In this document: positions 53,495 through 62,307 of the stretch, one piece after another
Layout: each line of letters opens with the position of its first letter
Numbering within the stretch: position 1 is the first letter of the stretch
Assembly: GCF_900113705.1 (NCBI RefSeq)
Contig: NZ_FOQI01000002.1
Location: forward strand, 310,001-374,000
Length of the DNA: 64,000 bases
Source: Collimonas sp. OK307
GTDB taxonomy: Bacteria > Pseudomonadota > Gammaproteobacteria > Burkholderiales > Burkholderiaceae_D
Reading direction: 5' to 3'
Notes under the pieces: generated by a model
Databases searched by the model: none
What the model was told of the DNA's origin: nothing
The model's input: only the letters and a program-made list of their open reading frames with translations
Position numbers and translations under genes: made by a program

Positions 53495-54235
53495 ATGTTT
53501 CCCAATAAGTTCCCCATTAAACGTTTTATCGCCATTGGCTTGATGGCCAGCTTTTTTTCCAGCTCTTTTATTTACGCTGCTGGCGTAGTGCCCGACACGT
53601 CAGTTGTCATCCTCCAGGAAGCTGATGGTGAGGTATCGCTGGTGGTGCAAAATACGGATAAAACGCCGGTATTGCTGCACACATCTATCGTTAATTTGCC
53701 AGAAGATAAGGATCAGCTGATCATCGTTAATCCGCCGGTCATCAGGGTGGAAGCTGGTGCAAAGCAATTAGTGCGTTTTATGTTGCAAAATGACAATGGC
53801 CAACCTCTGACCACCCAACGGTTGCGGCGTGTCATTCTGGAAGGTTTGCCACCCAAGGCCAAGAGGCAGGGCGATGAGCGGATTGGGGTCAGTACCCGTC
53901 AGAATATCCCGCTGCTGATCAATCCCAAGAGCTTGCCGATGGAGCGTGAGCCATGGAAGTTGTTGACCTGGCATTCCAACGGCGGGCAGTTGAGCCTCAA
54001 GAACAGTAGCCCCTATGTCGTGCGCATGGCGCAATCGGTACAGTTATTGCCACAGGATATGTTGGCTAGTTTGCCGCGTACCTATATTCTGCCAGGTGAA
54101 ACACTGCAGCTCACCAGCGAGGTGTCGGCTACCCGCGCCACCACCGGGGTGCGTATGTCCCCGGCCACCGTGTATGGTTTTGTGACCAAAACCTATGATG
54201 CGCCTTTGCAGCATGAAGAGGCGGTAACGCCGTGA
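53495..54235 (+). CDS. Periplasmic pilus-assembly chaperone (PapD-like)
   Basis: 246 residues. Signal peptide (MFPNKFPIKRFIAIGLMASFFSSSFIYA). Two immunoglobulin-like domains: the first contains SLVVQNTDKTPVLLHTSIVN and FMLQNDNGQPL; a DERIGVSTRQNIPLLINPKSLP stretch matches the usual chaperone linker strand. It folds subunits by donor-strand complementation. TAGGAGG lies before ATG 53495, which I prefer to the long upstream frame. Its stop overlaps the usher start (GTGA). Confidence 0.88.
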   Translation: MFPNKFPIKRFIAIGLMASFFSSSFIYAAGVVPDTSVVILQEADGEVSLVVQNTDKTPVLLHTSIVNLPEDKDQLIIVNPPVIRVEAGAKQLVRFMLQNDNGQPLTTQRLRRVILEGLPPKAKRQGDERIGVSTRQNIPLLINPKSLPMEREPWKLLTWHSNGGQLSLKNSSPYVVRMAQSVQLLPQDMLASLPRTYILPGETLQLTSEVSATRATTGVRMSPATVYGFVTKTYDAPLQHEEAVTP

Positions 54236-56757
54236 AGCATTCTTGGTCATCATTCGGCGCCGGTTTGCACACTTTGGCTTTGGCAGCTGCCACGCTATGC
54301 GCGAGCTCGGCCTTTGCCGAAAATACATCGCCATTGGAGTTGGCGTTAGCAGAGTTTGATGCTGACACGCTGAAGAGACGCGGCCTGGATCCGGCCCTGG
54401 CTGGTTATTTTGCTAAGGCGCCGCGTTATCTGCAGGGGCGCCGCGCGGTATCGTTGATCATCAACGGTGAAGCGCGTGGCCGGGTACAGGCCCGTTTTGA
54501 TGCCGATGGCGCATTGATGATGGATAAGGATTTCCTGAAGCAGGCACGCTTGGTGTTGCCGCATCAAAGACAGGAAAGACTGACGGAATCTGAGGCGTTG
54601 TCTGATTCTGCAGGCGCCCCTGACGCCGAGTGTTCTTTCCTCTGCACTTTTCCTGCCACGATCGTTACCTTACGCCCCAATCTTGACGAAATCGAATTGG
54701 TGGTGCCGACTGCGGCATTGGCAAGTGCAGCGCCCAGCGCACAAAATTCGCATTATGAACGTGGCGGCACTGCCGGTATGTTCAATTACGACGTGCTGTC
54801 GCAGCACAGCCAGTACGGCAGTTACAAAGACCATTATGTGTTCGCCAATACAGAGCTGGGTCTCAATGTCAGCGATTGGATAATACGCAGCCGTCAAAGT
54901 TATTCTGCGCAAAACAATCGCTCTGACTTCCAGCAGTTGTATACCTACGCGCAGCATACTTTCGTCGACATGGGAACCACCATGCAAATCGGCCAGATCG
55001 ATATGAATATGTCCATGTTCGGCGGTGCCGCGATTACCGGGGTTCAATTTGGGCCGGAAGCCGGGTTGTCCGGTAATGGTGGCCCCAGTGCCCGCATCAA
55101 CGGGCTGGCCCAAAGCCAGGCGCGGGTGGAAGTACGACAAAATGGGGCGCTGCTGTATACCACGGTGGTGCCTCCCGGGCCATTTTCTTTTGAAGATGTG
55201 CCGCTGTTAAGTAGTAGCCGTGATGTGGATGTCCATATCATCGAAGAAAATGGCGCAACACAGCATTTGACAATTCCCGCCGCCTCGCTGGAAATTGGCT
55301 CTCAGGGCGGAGCTCCCGGCTATTCTTTCGCGGTTGGTAAAGTGCGCACTTTTGGCTCGGGTGATTCAGAGCTTGGCGCTCCTGTGGTGGCGGCAGGTAG
55401 CGCTGCCTGGAAGAGCGGTTTGGCATCTACCACCTCGGTTGGCCTGCTTGCCTCTAAGGATTTCGTCTCTGGTGGTGTCGGTTTGGATAATAACTGGGTG
55501 TCCCATGGCATGAGCACTCAGTTGCAAGGCTCGCATGCCCGTCGGGAAGGTGTGCGAGGCGCTCAGGCCAGAGTCGCCTGGCGTGGCCAACTGTACGATG
55601 CTGGCCTTAGCACCAGCGTATCGGTCAGTCAGCGTACTGCGGGTTATCGAGAATTGGGCGATACCTTCGACACCTTTGCAATGCAGCAGGATGATTATCT
55701 GCAACGCTACGAAAGCCGTTATCGCACCCAATTGAGTGGTAGCGTGAGCTGGCGTCACGACAAAATCGGCGGCTTGAATCTAAGTTACACCGGCTCTAGC
55801 TTCTTCAATGGTCGCAATAGCCAGCAGATGAGCGCATCTTGGAGCAAGAGTATCGGTAATGCGAATGTCTCTCTTAATCTTCAACGCGATATGACTGCGG
55901 ATACCCATCGCGGTAATATCAATAAACCGCGCAATCAGGTTTACCTCAGTGTCAGCATGCCGTTAGGCAATCCACGCCATCAGCGTCGTGTTTATACTTC
56001 TGTTAGCGGCGCCGAAGGCAGGCAGCGTGCCACCGTCGGTTATAGCGAGCGGATTAATGAGTATGCTAGTTATAACCTGTCTACCAACTATGATACGCGT
56101 ACCAAGGACAATGACATATCCGCTAACCTGGCATTGTTGCCACGCTATGCGCGTACTAACTTGATGTACTCGCGTTCATCAACTGGCTCCAACAATACCT
56201 CAATACAGGTTCAAGGCGGGATCGCAGCGCATGCAAATGGCTTGACAGCATCTCCTTATCCTATCCAGGATACCTTCGGTATCGTGAAGGTAGGTGATGT
56301 CGGCGGCGTCAAGATCGATTCTCCCGCCGGCCCGGTCTGGACCGATTTTGTCGGGCAAGCGGTATTGCCACAGTTGCTCGCCTATAACAAGAGCCGGGTT
56401 GTACTGACGACCAAAGGCTTGCCACGCAATATTGATATTGTTAACGGTATCAAAGAAGTCAACAGCAGCAGAGGTGCCGTAGCACAAATCGATTTTGAGG
56501 TGATCAAGACGCGGCGTATGTTGCTCAATATAACTACGCTGGATAAAGCTTTACCCAAAGGCGCGTCGGTGCTCGATGCAGATGGAAATTTTTTGACGAT
56601 TGTGTTGGGCAAGCAGAAAATTTTCCTCAATAACGTGCCTGCTGCGCTGCCACTTATGGTTGAAACTGACAAAGGTAGTTGTTTGCTCGATTTTAAGGTG
56701 CCAGCCAAGGCGAATACGACGACGTACTTCGAGACTCTGGATGCAACCTGCCGTTAG
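54232..56757 (+). CDS. Outer-membrane fimbrial usher (FimD/PapC family)
   Basis: 841 residues. Signal peptide ending near AFA-E. N-terminal subunit-binding domain, 24-strand barrel and plug segments are recognisable: INGEARGRVQARFD, GGTAGMFNYDVLSQ, FGPEAGLSGNGGPSARINGLAQSQARVEVRQNG, DVHIIEENG, SYTGSSFFNGRNSQQMSASWSK. The C-terminal GSCLLDFKVP is also typical. It exports and polymerises fimbrial subunits. GTG start overlapping the chaperone stop by four bases implies tight coupling. Confidence 0.92.
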   Translation: MKHSWSSFGAGLHTLALAAATLCASSAFAENTSPLELALAEFDADTLKRRGLDPALAGYFAKAPRYLQGRRAVSLIINGEARGRVQARFDADGALMMDKDFLKQARLVLPHQRQERLTESEALSDSAGAPDAECSFLCTFPATIVTLRPNLDEIELVVPTAALASAAPSAQNSHYERGGTAGMFNYDVLSQHSQYGSYKDHYVFANTELGLNVSDWIIRSRQSYSAQNNRSDFQQLYTYAQHTFVDMGTTMQIGQIDMNMSMFGGAAITGVQFGPEAGLSGNGGPSARINGLAQSQARVEVRQNGALLYTTVVPPGPFSFEDVPLLSSSRDVDVHIIEENGATQHLTIPAASLEIGSQGGAPGYSFAVGKVRTFGSGDSELGAPVVAAGSAAWKSGLASTTSVGLLASKDFVSGGVGLDNNWVSHGMSTQLQGSHARREGVRGAQARVAWRGQLYDAGLSTSVSVSQRTAGYRELGDTFDTFAMQQDDYLQRYESRYRTQLSGSVSWRHDKIGGLNLSYTGSSFFNGRNSQQMSASWSKSIGNANVSLNLQRDMTADTHRGNINKPRNQVYLSVSMPLGNPRHQRRVYTSVSGAEGRQRATVGYSERINEYASYNLSTNYDTRTKDNDISANLALLPRYARTNLMYSRSSTGSNNTSIQVQGGIAAHANGLTASPYPIQDTFGIVKVGDVGGVKIDSPAGPVWTDFVGQAVLPQLLAYNKSRVVLTTKGLPRNIDIVNGIKEVNSSRGAVAQIDFEVIKTRRMLLNITTLDKALPKGASVLDADGNFLTIVLGKQKIFLNNVPAALPLMVETDKGSCLLDFKVPAKANTTTYFETLDATCR

Positions 56758-56759
56758 GT

Positions 56760-56785
56760 GCAGGAATCCTGCTACGGATTCCTGC
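56760..56785 (+). promoter_or_regulatory. Hairpin between usher and last subunit gene
   Basis: GCAGGAATCC (56760-56769) and GGATTCCTGC (56776-56785) form a perfect 10-bp stem two bases after the usher stop. There is no T-run, so attenuation or mRNA stabilisation is more likely than termination. Confidence 0.5.
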
Positions 56786-56864
56786 GCGCGAACATTGTTT
56801 GAATGAAAATGCACTACCTGTACAGCTAGTGCATAGCATCAATTTGATATGAAGGAATATTCTG

Positions 56865-57449
56865 ATGTTGACAATAGCAATAGCGTCTGTCCGCCGCTTC
56901 TTAATGGCAGGTTTGCTGTCATCCCTTTCATTGCCGCTATGGGCGGCTGAAGAACGTGACTGTACTCTGCAAGCCAGTCACGTCGATATCGATTACGGTA
57001 GCCAGAGCCGTGGTCAGTTATTGAAAAATAATCTGCAGGCAAAAGAAGTCAGCATGGGACAGCGCACGATGACTATTAATGTGCATTGCCGGAATCCAGA
57101 GGTAATCGGAGTGCGTTTTATTGCCCCCCATCTCGATGCTGACGCCTACCAGTTTGGCGCGGATGGTCGTTTGACGATGACCTTTAAAGATGCGCGCCTG
57201 GATGGCAAAGTGGTTGAAGTTGGCGCCAAGACACGTCGTCGCCAAATTAATGAACACAGTCAGGCCAGCCACCAATTGCGTCCTGACGAGGTCGTCGCCC
57301 CCTTATCGGCTGGTATACCGCAACGGGGCAAGCATTTTAGCGCCAATGTGGTGTTTGAGCCTGTCATCAATGCAGATGCAACCCGAGTAAGCGATGTCAC
57401 TACGTTGAGTGCCAATGGGCAATTTGAGGTATGTACTCAACTCTGTTGA
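56865..57449 (+). CDS. Fimbrial subunit, possible tip or adaptor
   Basis: 194 residues. Signal peptide ending LWA-A. The mature part has DUF1120/fimbrial character: DCTLQASHVDIDYGSQSRGQLL, TMTINVHCRNPEVIGVRFIAP and a beta-rich C-terminus ending FEVCTQLC, an unusual cysteine-bearing end. It is last in the chaperone-usher transcript, a common place for minor or tip subunits. GAAGGAA precedes the ATG. Confidence 0.72.
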   Translation: MLTIAIASVRRFLMAGLLSSLSLPLWAAEERDCTLQASHVDIDYGSQSRGQLLKNNLQAKEVSMGQRTMTINVHCRNPEVIGVRFIAPHLDADAYQFGADGRLTMTFKDARLDGKVVEVGAKTRRRQINEHSQASHQLRPDEVVAPLSAGIPQRGKHFSANVVFEPVINADATRVSDVTTLSANGQFEVCTQLC

Positions 57450-57597
57450 GAACGGTGCAAACGTGCCAACCGCTATCAGTTTAAATTCACCCACCTAAAT
57501 TGTGGATGAGTTGTAAGCGCTAATTTCGCCGCACCTTGCACCGCAATCGGTTTTTGAATTATGGGGCGATGCTCGCGGCATGGCTAAATGGCAGCCT

Positions 57598-57723
57598 GTA
57601 GGGTGGGCACGCTTTTGTGCCCACGCGTGAACTCGCGCCACGCACATGCCTATTTCCGCGCCGCGAGGGTTTGTACTCCGTTTATCGCGGTAACGCGTGG
57701 GCACAAAAGCGTGCCCACCCTAC
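57598..57723. mobile_element. 126-bp MITE-like element with nested palindromes
   Basis: The 31-base ends (57598-57628 and 57693-57723) are perfect inverted repeats beginning GTAGGGTGGGCACG. Each end is itself a hairpin, GTGGGCAC-GCTTTT-GTGCCCAC. The core is about 64 bp without coding potential. Such GTAGGGTGGGCAC elements occur as dispersed repeats in many proteobacteria; origin and mobiliser are unknown to me. Confidence 0.7.
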
Positions 57724-57785
57724 GTCCTTCCTATTTTTACCGTTGTTTATCGGTAATCCGTGAAGAACCATTTTCCCCCCTGTCT

Positions 57786-58316
57786 TTAGCCGTTCAATTG
57801 ACCGTTATAGACGCCTGGCGCTTGTTGCGCACGGTGATAGAGGCTGACGACGCGTAGCAGGCGGCCGATGAACATGCCGTTAAAGACGCCGTAGAGTGCG
57901 CAGACAAGGGCTGTAAATGCGACATCATGCGCTAGCGCCGGATGCATCGCCAACGTCACGCCAACCGCATACTTGGTCAGGAAAATCCCCATCATCAGTA
58001 TCAATGGCAGCCAGCTGCCGCGCTGGAACACCACGCCGCGTTCTGGGTAAGCAATTACGCGATCCTTCCTGAACAGGCGCCAGTTCAAGCTCGCCGCGAC
58101 AGCGGCCGCCAGCAGCCAGCACAGCACAGGCAGCGGCGTGACGCCGAACACAGTGGACACGCCCTGCCAGGACAGTGCCAGCATCACCAGCGGAATAATG
58201 GATAGTTTTTTCAACGTCAGTTCGCGATCGACGCTGGCCAGGACGCCACGATAGATCAGGAAAGCCAGTAGCGCCCAGACCCAAATTGGCGTGTGTGAAA
58301 TGATTTGTGCAAGCAT
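57786..58316 (-). CDS. DUF6622-like membrane protein
   Basis: 176 residues with four to five membrane helices (IISHTPIWVWALLAFLIYRGVLAS at the N-terminus is characteristic). No catalytic residues recognised; function unknown. Single gene next to the MITE-like element. Confidence 0.75.
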   Translation of the reverse strand: MLAQIISHTPIWVWALLAFLIYRGVLASVDRELTLKKLSIIPLVMLALSWQGVSTVFGVTPLPVLCWLLAAAVAASLNWRLFRKDRVIAYPERGVVFQRGSWLPLILMMGIFLTKYAVGVTLAMHPALAHDVAFTALVCALYGVFNGMFIGRLLRVVSLYHRAQQAPGVYNGQLNG

Positions 58317-58473
58317 GTCGTTCTCCGGTTGATTGATCTGCGGCGATTATCTGGCCGCCGCAGAGGCGGGAGAAGCGGAAAGCGACGAAATGCAGGAATA
58401 CGTCGTGAATCGACAGCCAGGCAGGATGGCTCTCCGCCTTGGCGTGCCGCCCCCTGCCCCGCCTGCCAGAATC

Positions 58474-59352
58474 CTAGCGAATTTCCGCCGAATACTGGAA
58501 ACGCTCAGCCGGCACAAAGGACGTGCGCCATTCGACCGGTTCGCCGGCGTGATCCAGCATCAGCCGCTCGACGCAGATCGCCACGGTCTTGGTTTTCAGC
58601 TTGAACACGGAAGCATTGGCCCGGTTCAGCGGTTTCGCTGTCAAATCATCGATGGCGCGCGAGACCAATACATCGCATTCGCTCTCATAGACGGGATACA
58701 GGGATGCCGGAGAATTGCTTTTTAGATATTTTTGTAGCTTCCTGAAGCGCGCGAGCGGTAGCCAGATATGTTCCGAAAGGACGATTTCATCATCTAAAGA
58801 ACGGGTGCGATGCAGATATAGCGCTTTGTCACGTGGCTTGAGTTTGAGTTTATCTGCCACTGCAACGGGCGGGATGGCGGTCGTCATCGACCGGATCTGC
58901 GCGGTAGGCAGCTGGTTTTTAGCTTTAACGTGTTGCCGCACGAAACGCAGCATCGATGAGCGTTCGGCAGCGCGTGCGACGAATGTCCCGCGTCCGCGCA
59001 CGCGATCGACGACGCCGTCGATGACTAGCGCGTCCAGCACCTTGCGCATGGTGCCGACTGCAATTTCGTATTCGGCGGCCAGTTTATCCTCGGATGGCAG
59101 CGCTTCGTCAGCGGCCCAGCTACGCAAAGCGATCCTTTGGAGCAGATCGTCACGGACTTGCAGATAACGCGGCAAGCGCGGATCAGACCCGTTTTCTGGC
59201 GGGAGAGGCGCGTTTTTTTGGGAGAGAGACGCGTTTTTTTTCAGGAGAGGCGTATTTTTTTTCGAGAGAGACGCGTTTTTTTCAGAGAGAGACGCGTTTT
59301 TTTGAGAGAGTGGCTTTTTTTTTGCGGGTTTTTTGATCAGCATTAACAACAT
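58474..59352 (-). CDS. GntR-family regulator (UTRA/HutC type) with repetitive N-terminal extension
   Basis: About 292 residues. Residues ~60-125 form the GntR winged helix (YLQVRDDLLQRIALRSWAADEALPSEDKLAAEYEIAVGTMRKVLDALV) and ~130-290 a UTRA effector domain. Before them lies a lysine-rich extension of seven-residue repeats of the type KNASLSx, coded by 21-bp tandem repeats. This is foreign to the family and probably disordered. Start is ATG 59352; ATG 59337 and a TTG at 59391 are possible. The effector is unknown. Confidence 0.8.
   Translation of the reverse strand: MLLMLIKKPAKKKPLSQKNASLSEKNASLSKKNTPLLKKNASLSQKNAPLPPENGSDPRLPRYLQVRDDLLQRIALRSWAADEALPSEDKLAAEYEIAVGTMRKVLDALVIDGVVDRVRGRGTFVARAAERSSMLRFVRQHVKAKNQLPTAQIRSMTTAIPPVAVADKLKLKPRDKALYLHRTRSLDDEIVLSEHIWLPLARFRKLQKYLKSNSPASLYPVYESECDVLVSRAIDDLTAKPLNRANASVFKLKTKTVAICVERLMLDHAGEPVEWRTSFVPAERFQYSAEIR
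59195..59335 (-). repeat. 21-bp tandem repeats with poly-A/T tracts inside the GntR gene
   Basis: Five to six degenerate 21-bp units, each with a homopolymer of six to nine T on the + strand (tracts near 59213, 59234, 59255, 59276, 59297, 59315 and 59328) and a GAGAGAGACGCG word. The unit length keeps frame, but the 9-base tract could slip. Confidence 0.8.
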
Positions 59353-59460
59353 TTCAAACTTGGAACGGGTCCGCAATTTACCAAGTTCCAATTGTTTTTA
59401 CAATACATATGTGAATCTCTACTTCTATACAGAACCAGAGATTCATATATTGATTCAGCT

Positions 59461-59961
59461 CTAATTCAGCGCGACGCGTGCCGGACGCGGCTTGCGTTCG
59501 GCCAGCCACAACAACAGGATTGCCACTATCGAATAAATCCAGTAGTCGACCGGCACGCCGCCCAGCCAGTGCTTATGCCACGGTACGTCGACCGGATTGA
59601 AGCGTCCCAGTCCGTATGCCGGGTTGAGTACAAACCACAGCCAGTCCTCGCTGATCCAGAACACCATGATGGAAGCCATGATCCGGGCTTCGGCGCGCCA
59701 GTCCCAACTGCCGTTGAACCAGATCGGATAGTGGAACATCAGCGCAATGAAAGGAAAAATCCAGGCGTGATAACCGGTCATGGCGCGGCCGCCCCAGAAG
59801 ATGTCGAGCAGCCAGTGATGTTCGATGCGCCAGGTCGGCAAGTTGGTAGCCCAGCCGGCGGCGCCCTCGATCTGGATTTCGACGTTGGCGAAAAAAAAGG
59901 CAGTCAGCACTGCCCAGAAAAGCATGCCGAACAAGCGGCGAAAAGGTGTAGTTGCGGTCAT
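59461..59961 (-). CDS. Hypothetical membrane protein, 166 residues
   Basis: About four membrane helices with many aromatic residues (IEHHWLLDIFWGGRAMTGYHAWIFPFIALMFHYPIWFNGSWDW, EDWLWFVLNPAYG). Histidines and acidic residues at helix borders suggest a lipid-active or metal site, but I recognise no family. Its ATG overlaps the stop of the glycosyltransferase gene by four bases (ATGA), so the two are co-translated and probably act together. Confidence 0.72.
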   Translation of the reverse strand: MTATTPFRRLFGMLFWAVLTAFFFANVEIQIEGAAGWATNLPTWRIEHHWLLDIFWGGRAMTGYHAWIFPFIALMFHYPIWFNGSWDWRAEARIMASIMVFWISEDWLWFVLNPAYGLGRFNPVDVPWHKHWLGGVPVDYWIYSIVAILLLWLAERKPRPARVALN

Positions 59962-61088
59962 GTGGATAACGTATGAAATTGAGAATCGAGTTTACTAAAG
60001 ACAGTTTGCAGTACCGCGCGGCCGGCATGCGGCCGGCCCAACGTCAGGCTGTGCTGCCGCAAGCGTTGAAGCTGTTCCGGCTGTTGCAGCAGTTGCTGAA
60101 CCCGGAACGCCAGTGCGGTCAGGTCGATCGCTTTCAGTGCTGCGCCTTGTTCCAGCAGATAGTCGGCGTTGCGTTCTTCCTGGCCCGGGATCGGGGAGTG
60201 GATGATCATCGGTACCCCCATCGCCAGGCATTCGGAGGTGGTGAGGCCGCCCGGTTTGGTAATCGCCAGATCGGCGCACGCCATCAATTGTTCCACGTGA
60301 TGGGTAAAGCCGAAAGGAAACAGGCGGCCGGGATGGGCAGCTGCCAGTTGCTGCAGGCTGGCCAGCAGCGTGGCGTTTTTGCCCGCCAGCGCCACCAGCT
60401 GGAAATCGTCGGCCAGCTCTAGCAACCGTTGCACGGTCTTATCGAGATCGCCGATACCGGCGCCGCCGGACATCATCAGGATAATCTTGCGGTCGGGATC
60501 CAGGCCGAATTGCTGTGCGCACCGCCGGCGATCCAGCGGTTGCCCGAATCCCGGCATGATCGGGATGCCGGTCACGTGTACCGCATCGGCCGCCAGGCCG
60601 CGCACCCGCATGCGATAGGCGATTTCTTCGGTGGCGGCAAAATAACCGCGCATCAGCGGTTGCAGCCACATGCTGTGCAAATCGAAATCCGTAACCTGTA
60701 CCCAGACCGGGCACACCACACGCTGGCTGCCGATTTCGCGCGCCAGTAATTCGGCCGGCAGGAAGTGGGTGCAAATGATAGCGTCCGGCGCCGCTGCCTG
60801 GATCGCAGCACGCAAGGGGCGGGTGCTGATACGTTCAATCGCACGCCGCAGTTTTTGCGTTGGCGAGTTGGTCAGGGCCTTGTCGCTCTTTTGGTAAACA
60901 TAGCCCCACAACGCAGGATGGCGATTTACCAGATGCAGATAAAAATCCGTGTACACGGCGCGGAATCCGGCCGGCACATAATCCATCGCGTCCAGATGAA
61001 TCGCTTCGGTGTCGGGGAATTCGGCGGCGGCATAGGCCCTGAGCGCCTCGGCGGCGCGCATATGGCCGGCGCCGGCGGAGACGCTCAA
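59958..61088 (-). CDS. MGDG-synthase-family glycosyltransferase
   Basis: GT-B fold glycosyltransferase of 376 residues from TTG 61088, resembling monogalactosyldiacylglycerol synthase and MurG-like enzymes. The N-terminal SVSAGAGHMRAAEAL glycine loop and the donor-binding FTHHVEQLMACADLAITKPGGLTTSECLAMGVPMI are clear. Family members transfer a hexose to diacylglycerol. The family core usually reads KLLLLSVSAGAGH, so coding probably extends upstream (to about 61133/61136, where only ATT codons are available). Coupled to the membrane protein downstream. Confidence 0.82.
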   Translation of the reverse strand: MSVSAGAGHMRAAEALRAYAAAEFPDTEAIHLDAMDYVPAGFRAVYTDFYLHLVNRHPALWGYVYQKSDKALTNSPTQKLRRAIERISTRPLRAAIQAAAPDAIICTHFLPAELLAREIGSQRVVCPVWVQVTDFDLHSMWLQPLMRGYFAATEEIAYRMRVRGLAADAVHVTGIPIMPGFGQPLDRRRCAQQFGLDPDRKIILMMSGGAGIGDLDKTVQRLLELADDFQLVALAGKNATLLASLQQLAAAHPGRLFPFGFTHHVEQLMACADLAITKPGGLTTSECLAMGVPMIIHSPIPGQEERNADYLLEQGAALKAIDLTALAFRVQQLLQQPEQLQRLRQHSLTLGRPHAGRAVLQTVFSKLDSQFHTLST

Positions 61089-61326
61089 CAGTAACAGTTT
61101 ACGAGGGCGCGGGGCTTTGACTGGCTTATGAATAATATGCTCCGGCCATCATCGGTTTGCTGCCGGTAATGCAAAAATGACTACTTTCAAGCATACTCCT
61201 CGCAATCTGAAATCGGATTTTTACCGGGCACTCACTCTTGCCCGATCAAGCTGATGATAGGGATAAATCAGCGCTGAGTAAAATGACATTTATGACAAAC
61301 AATCCCTGTTTCTGAAAGATAGCAAT

Positions 61327-62226
61327 ATGCCCGCGACTCGCAAACCGCTGGACGGTTTGGCTATGACCCTGATGTTGATACTGTGCCTGTGCTGGGGGCT
61401 GCAACAAGTTGCAATCAAAGTGGCGGCGCCCAGCATCTCGCCGATTTTGCAAAACGGCTTGCGCTCGGCGGTAGCGGCAGTGCTGGTGAGCGGTCTGATG
61501 TGGTGGCGCGGCAGCAAATTTTCGCTGACCGACGGCACCTTCTGGCCGGGGCTGGCAACCGGCTTGTTGTTTGCCGGCGAATTCCTGTGCGTCTCTATCG
61601 GCTTGAATTACACAACTGCTTCGCACATGTCGGTGTTTGTTTACACCGCGCCGATTTTCACCGTGCTGGGTTTGCACTGGCTGGTGCCGGGCGAACGTTT
61701 CGGCGTCACCCAATGGCTAGGTGTGATCGCCGCATTTGCCGGGATTACCGTGGCGTTTGCCGGTGGCTTTGAAGCCGGCGCCGGTTTCAGCCGTATGCTG
61801 ATCGGCGATGCGCTGGGTGTGCTGGCCGCAGTATTCTGGGCTGCTACCACGATCATGATCAAGCGCAGCGTCCTCACCAACGCCTCTCCCAGCATGACCT
61901 TGTGGTACCAGTTGGTGATAGCCGCATTGACGCTGCCGCTGGTGGCTCTGGTTTCAGGGCAGACCGAAGTAGCGCCGCCGACTGGCATCATGTGGGTGAG
62001 CCTGGTGTTCCAGTCGCTGATCGTCGCTTTCGGCAGCTTCCTGGCCTGGTTCTGGATGTTGCGCCGCTATCTCGCTTCGCGGCTGACGGTGTTTTCTTTC
62101 CTGACGCCGTTGTTCGGTGTCAGTTTCGGCGTATTGCTGCTGGGCGATCCGATTGGTTTGCCATTCGTATTCGGTGCGTTGCTGGTGTTGAGCGGGATTG
62201 TGCTGGTGAATTGGCAAAGCAAATAA
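61327..62226 (+). CDS. EamA/DMT-family transporter
   Basis: 299 residues, ten predicted helices in two EamA repeats (ILCLCWGLQQVAIKVAAPSISPILQNGLRSAVAAVLV and ALGVLAAVFWAATTIMIKRSV). Probably exports amino acids or other metabolites; substrate unknown. Purine-rich sequence (GAAAGATAG) precedes the ATG. A long perfect hairpin follows its stop. Confidence 0.87.
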   Translation: MPATRKPLDGLAMTLMLILCLCWGLQQVAIKVAAPSISPILQNGLRSAVAAVLVSGLMWWRGSKFSLTDGTFWPGLATGLLFAGEFLCVSIGLNYTTASHMSVFVYTAPIFTVLGLHWLVPGERFGVTQWLGVIAAFAGITVAFAGGFEAGAGFSRMLIGDALGVLAAVFWAATTIMIKRSVLTNASPSMTLWYQLVIAALTLPLVALVSGQTEVAPPTGIMWVSLVFQSLIVAFGSFLAWFWMLRRYLASRLTVFSFLTPLFGVSFGVLLLGDPIGLPFVFGALLVLSGIVLVNWQSK

Positions 62227-62228
62227 AA

Positions 62229-62264
62229 AATGCGGATAAACAGTTCTCACTGTTTATCCGCATT
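62229..62264. terminator. Bidirectional terminator between the DMT and nitroreductase genes
   Basis: A perfect 15-bp stem, AATGCGGATAAACAG (62229-62243) with CTGTTTATCCGCATT (62250-62264), with an A-run before and AT-rich sequence after it. Confidence 0.8.
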
Positions 62265-62307
62265 AAATTTGGCAACCCGCAAAAAGCGGATCAAATCCAC
62301 AAAGCTC

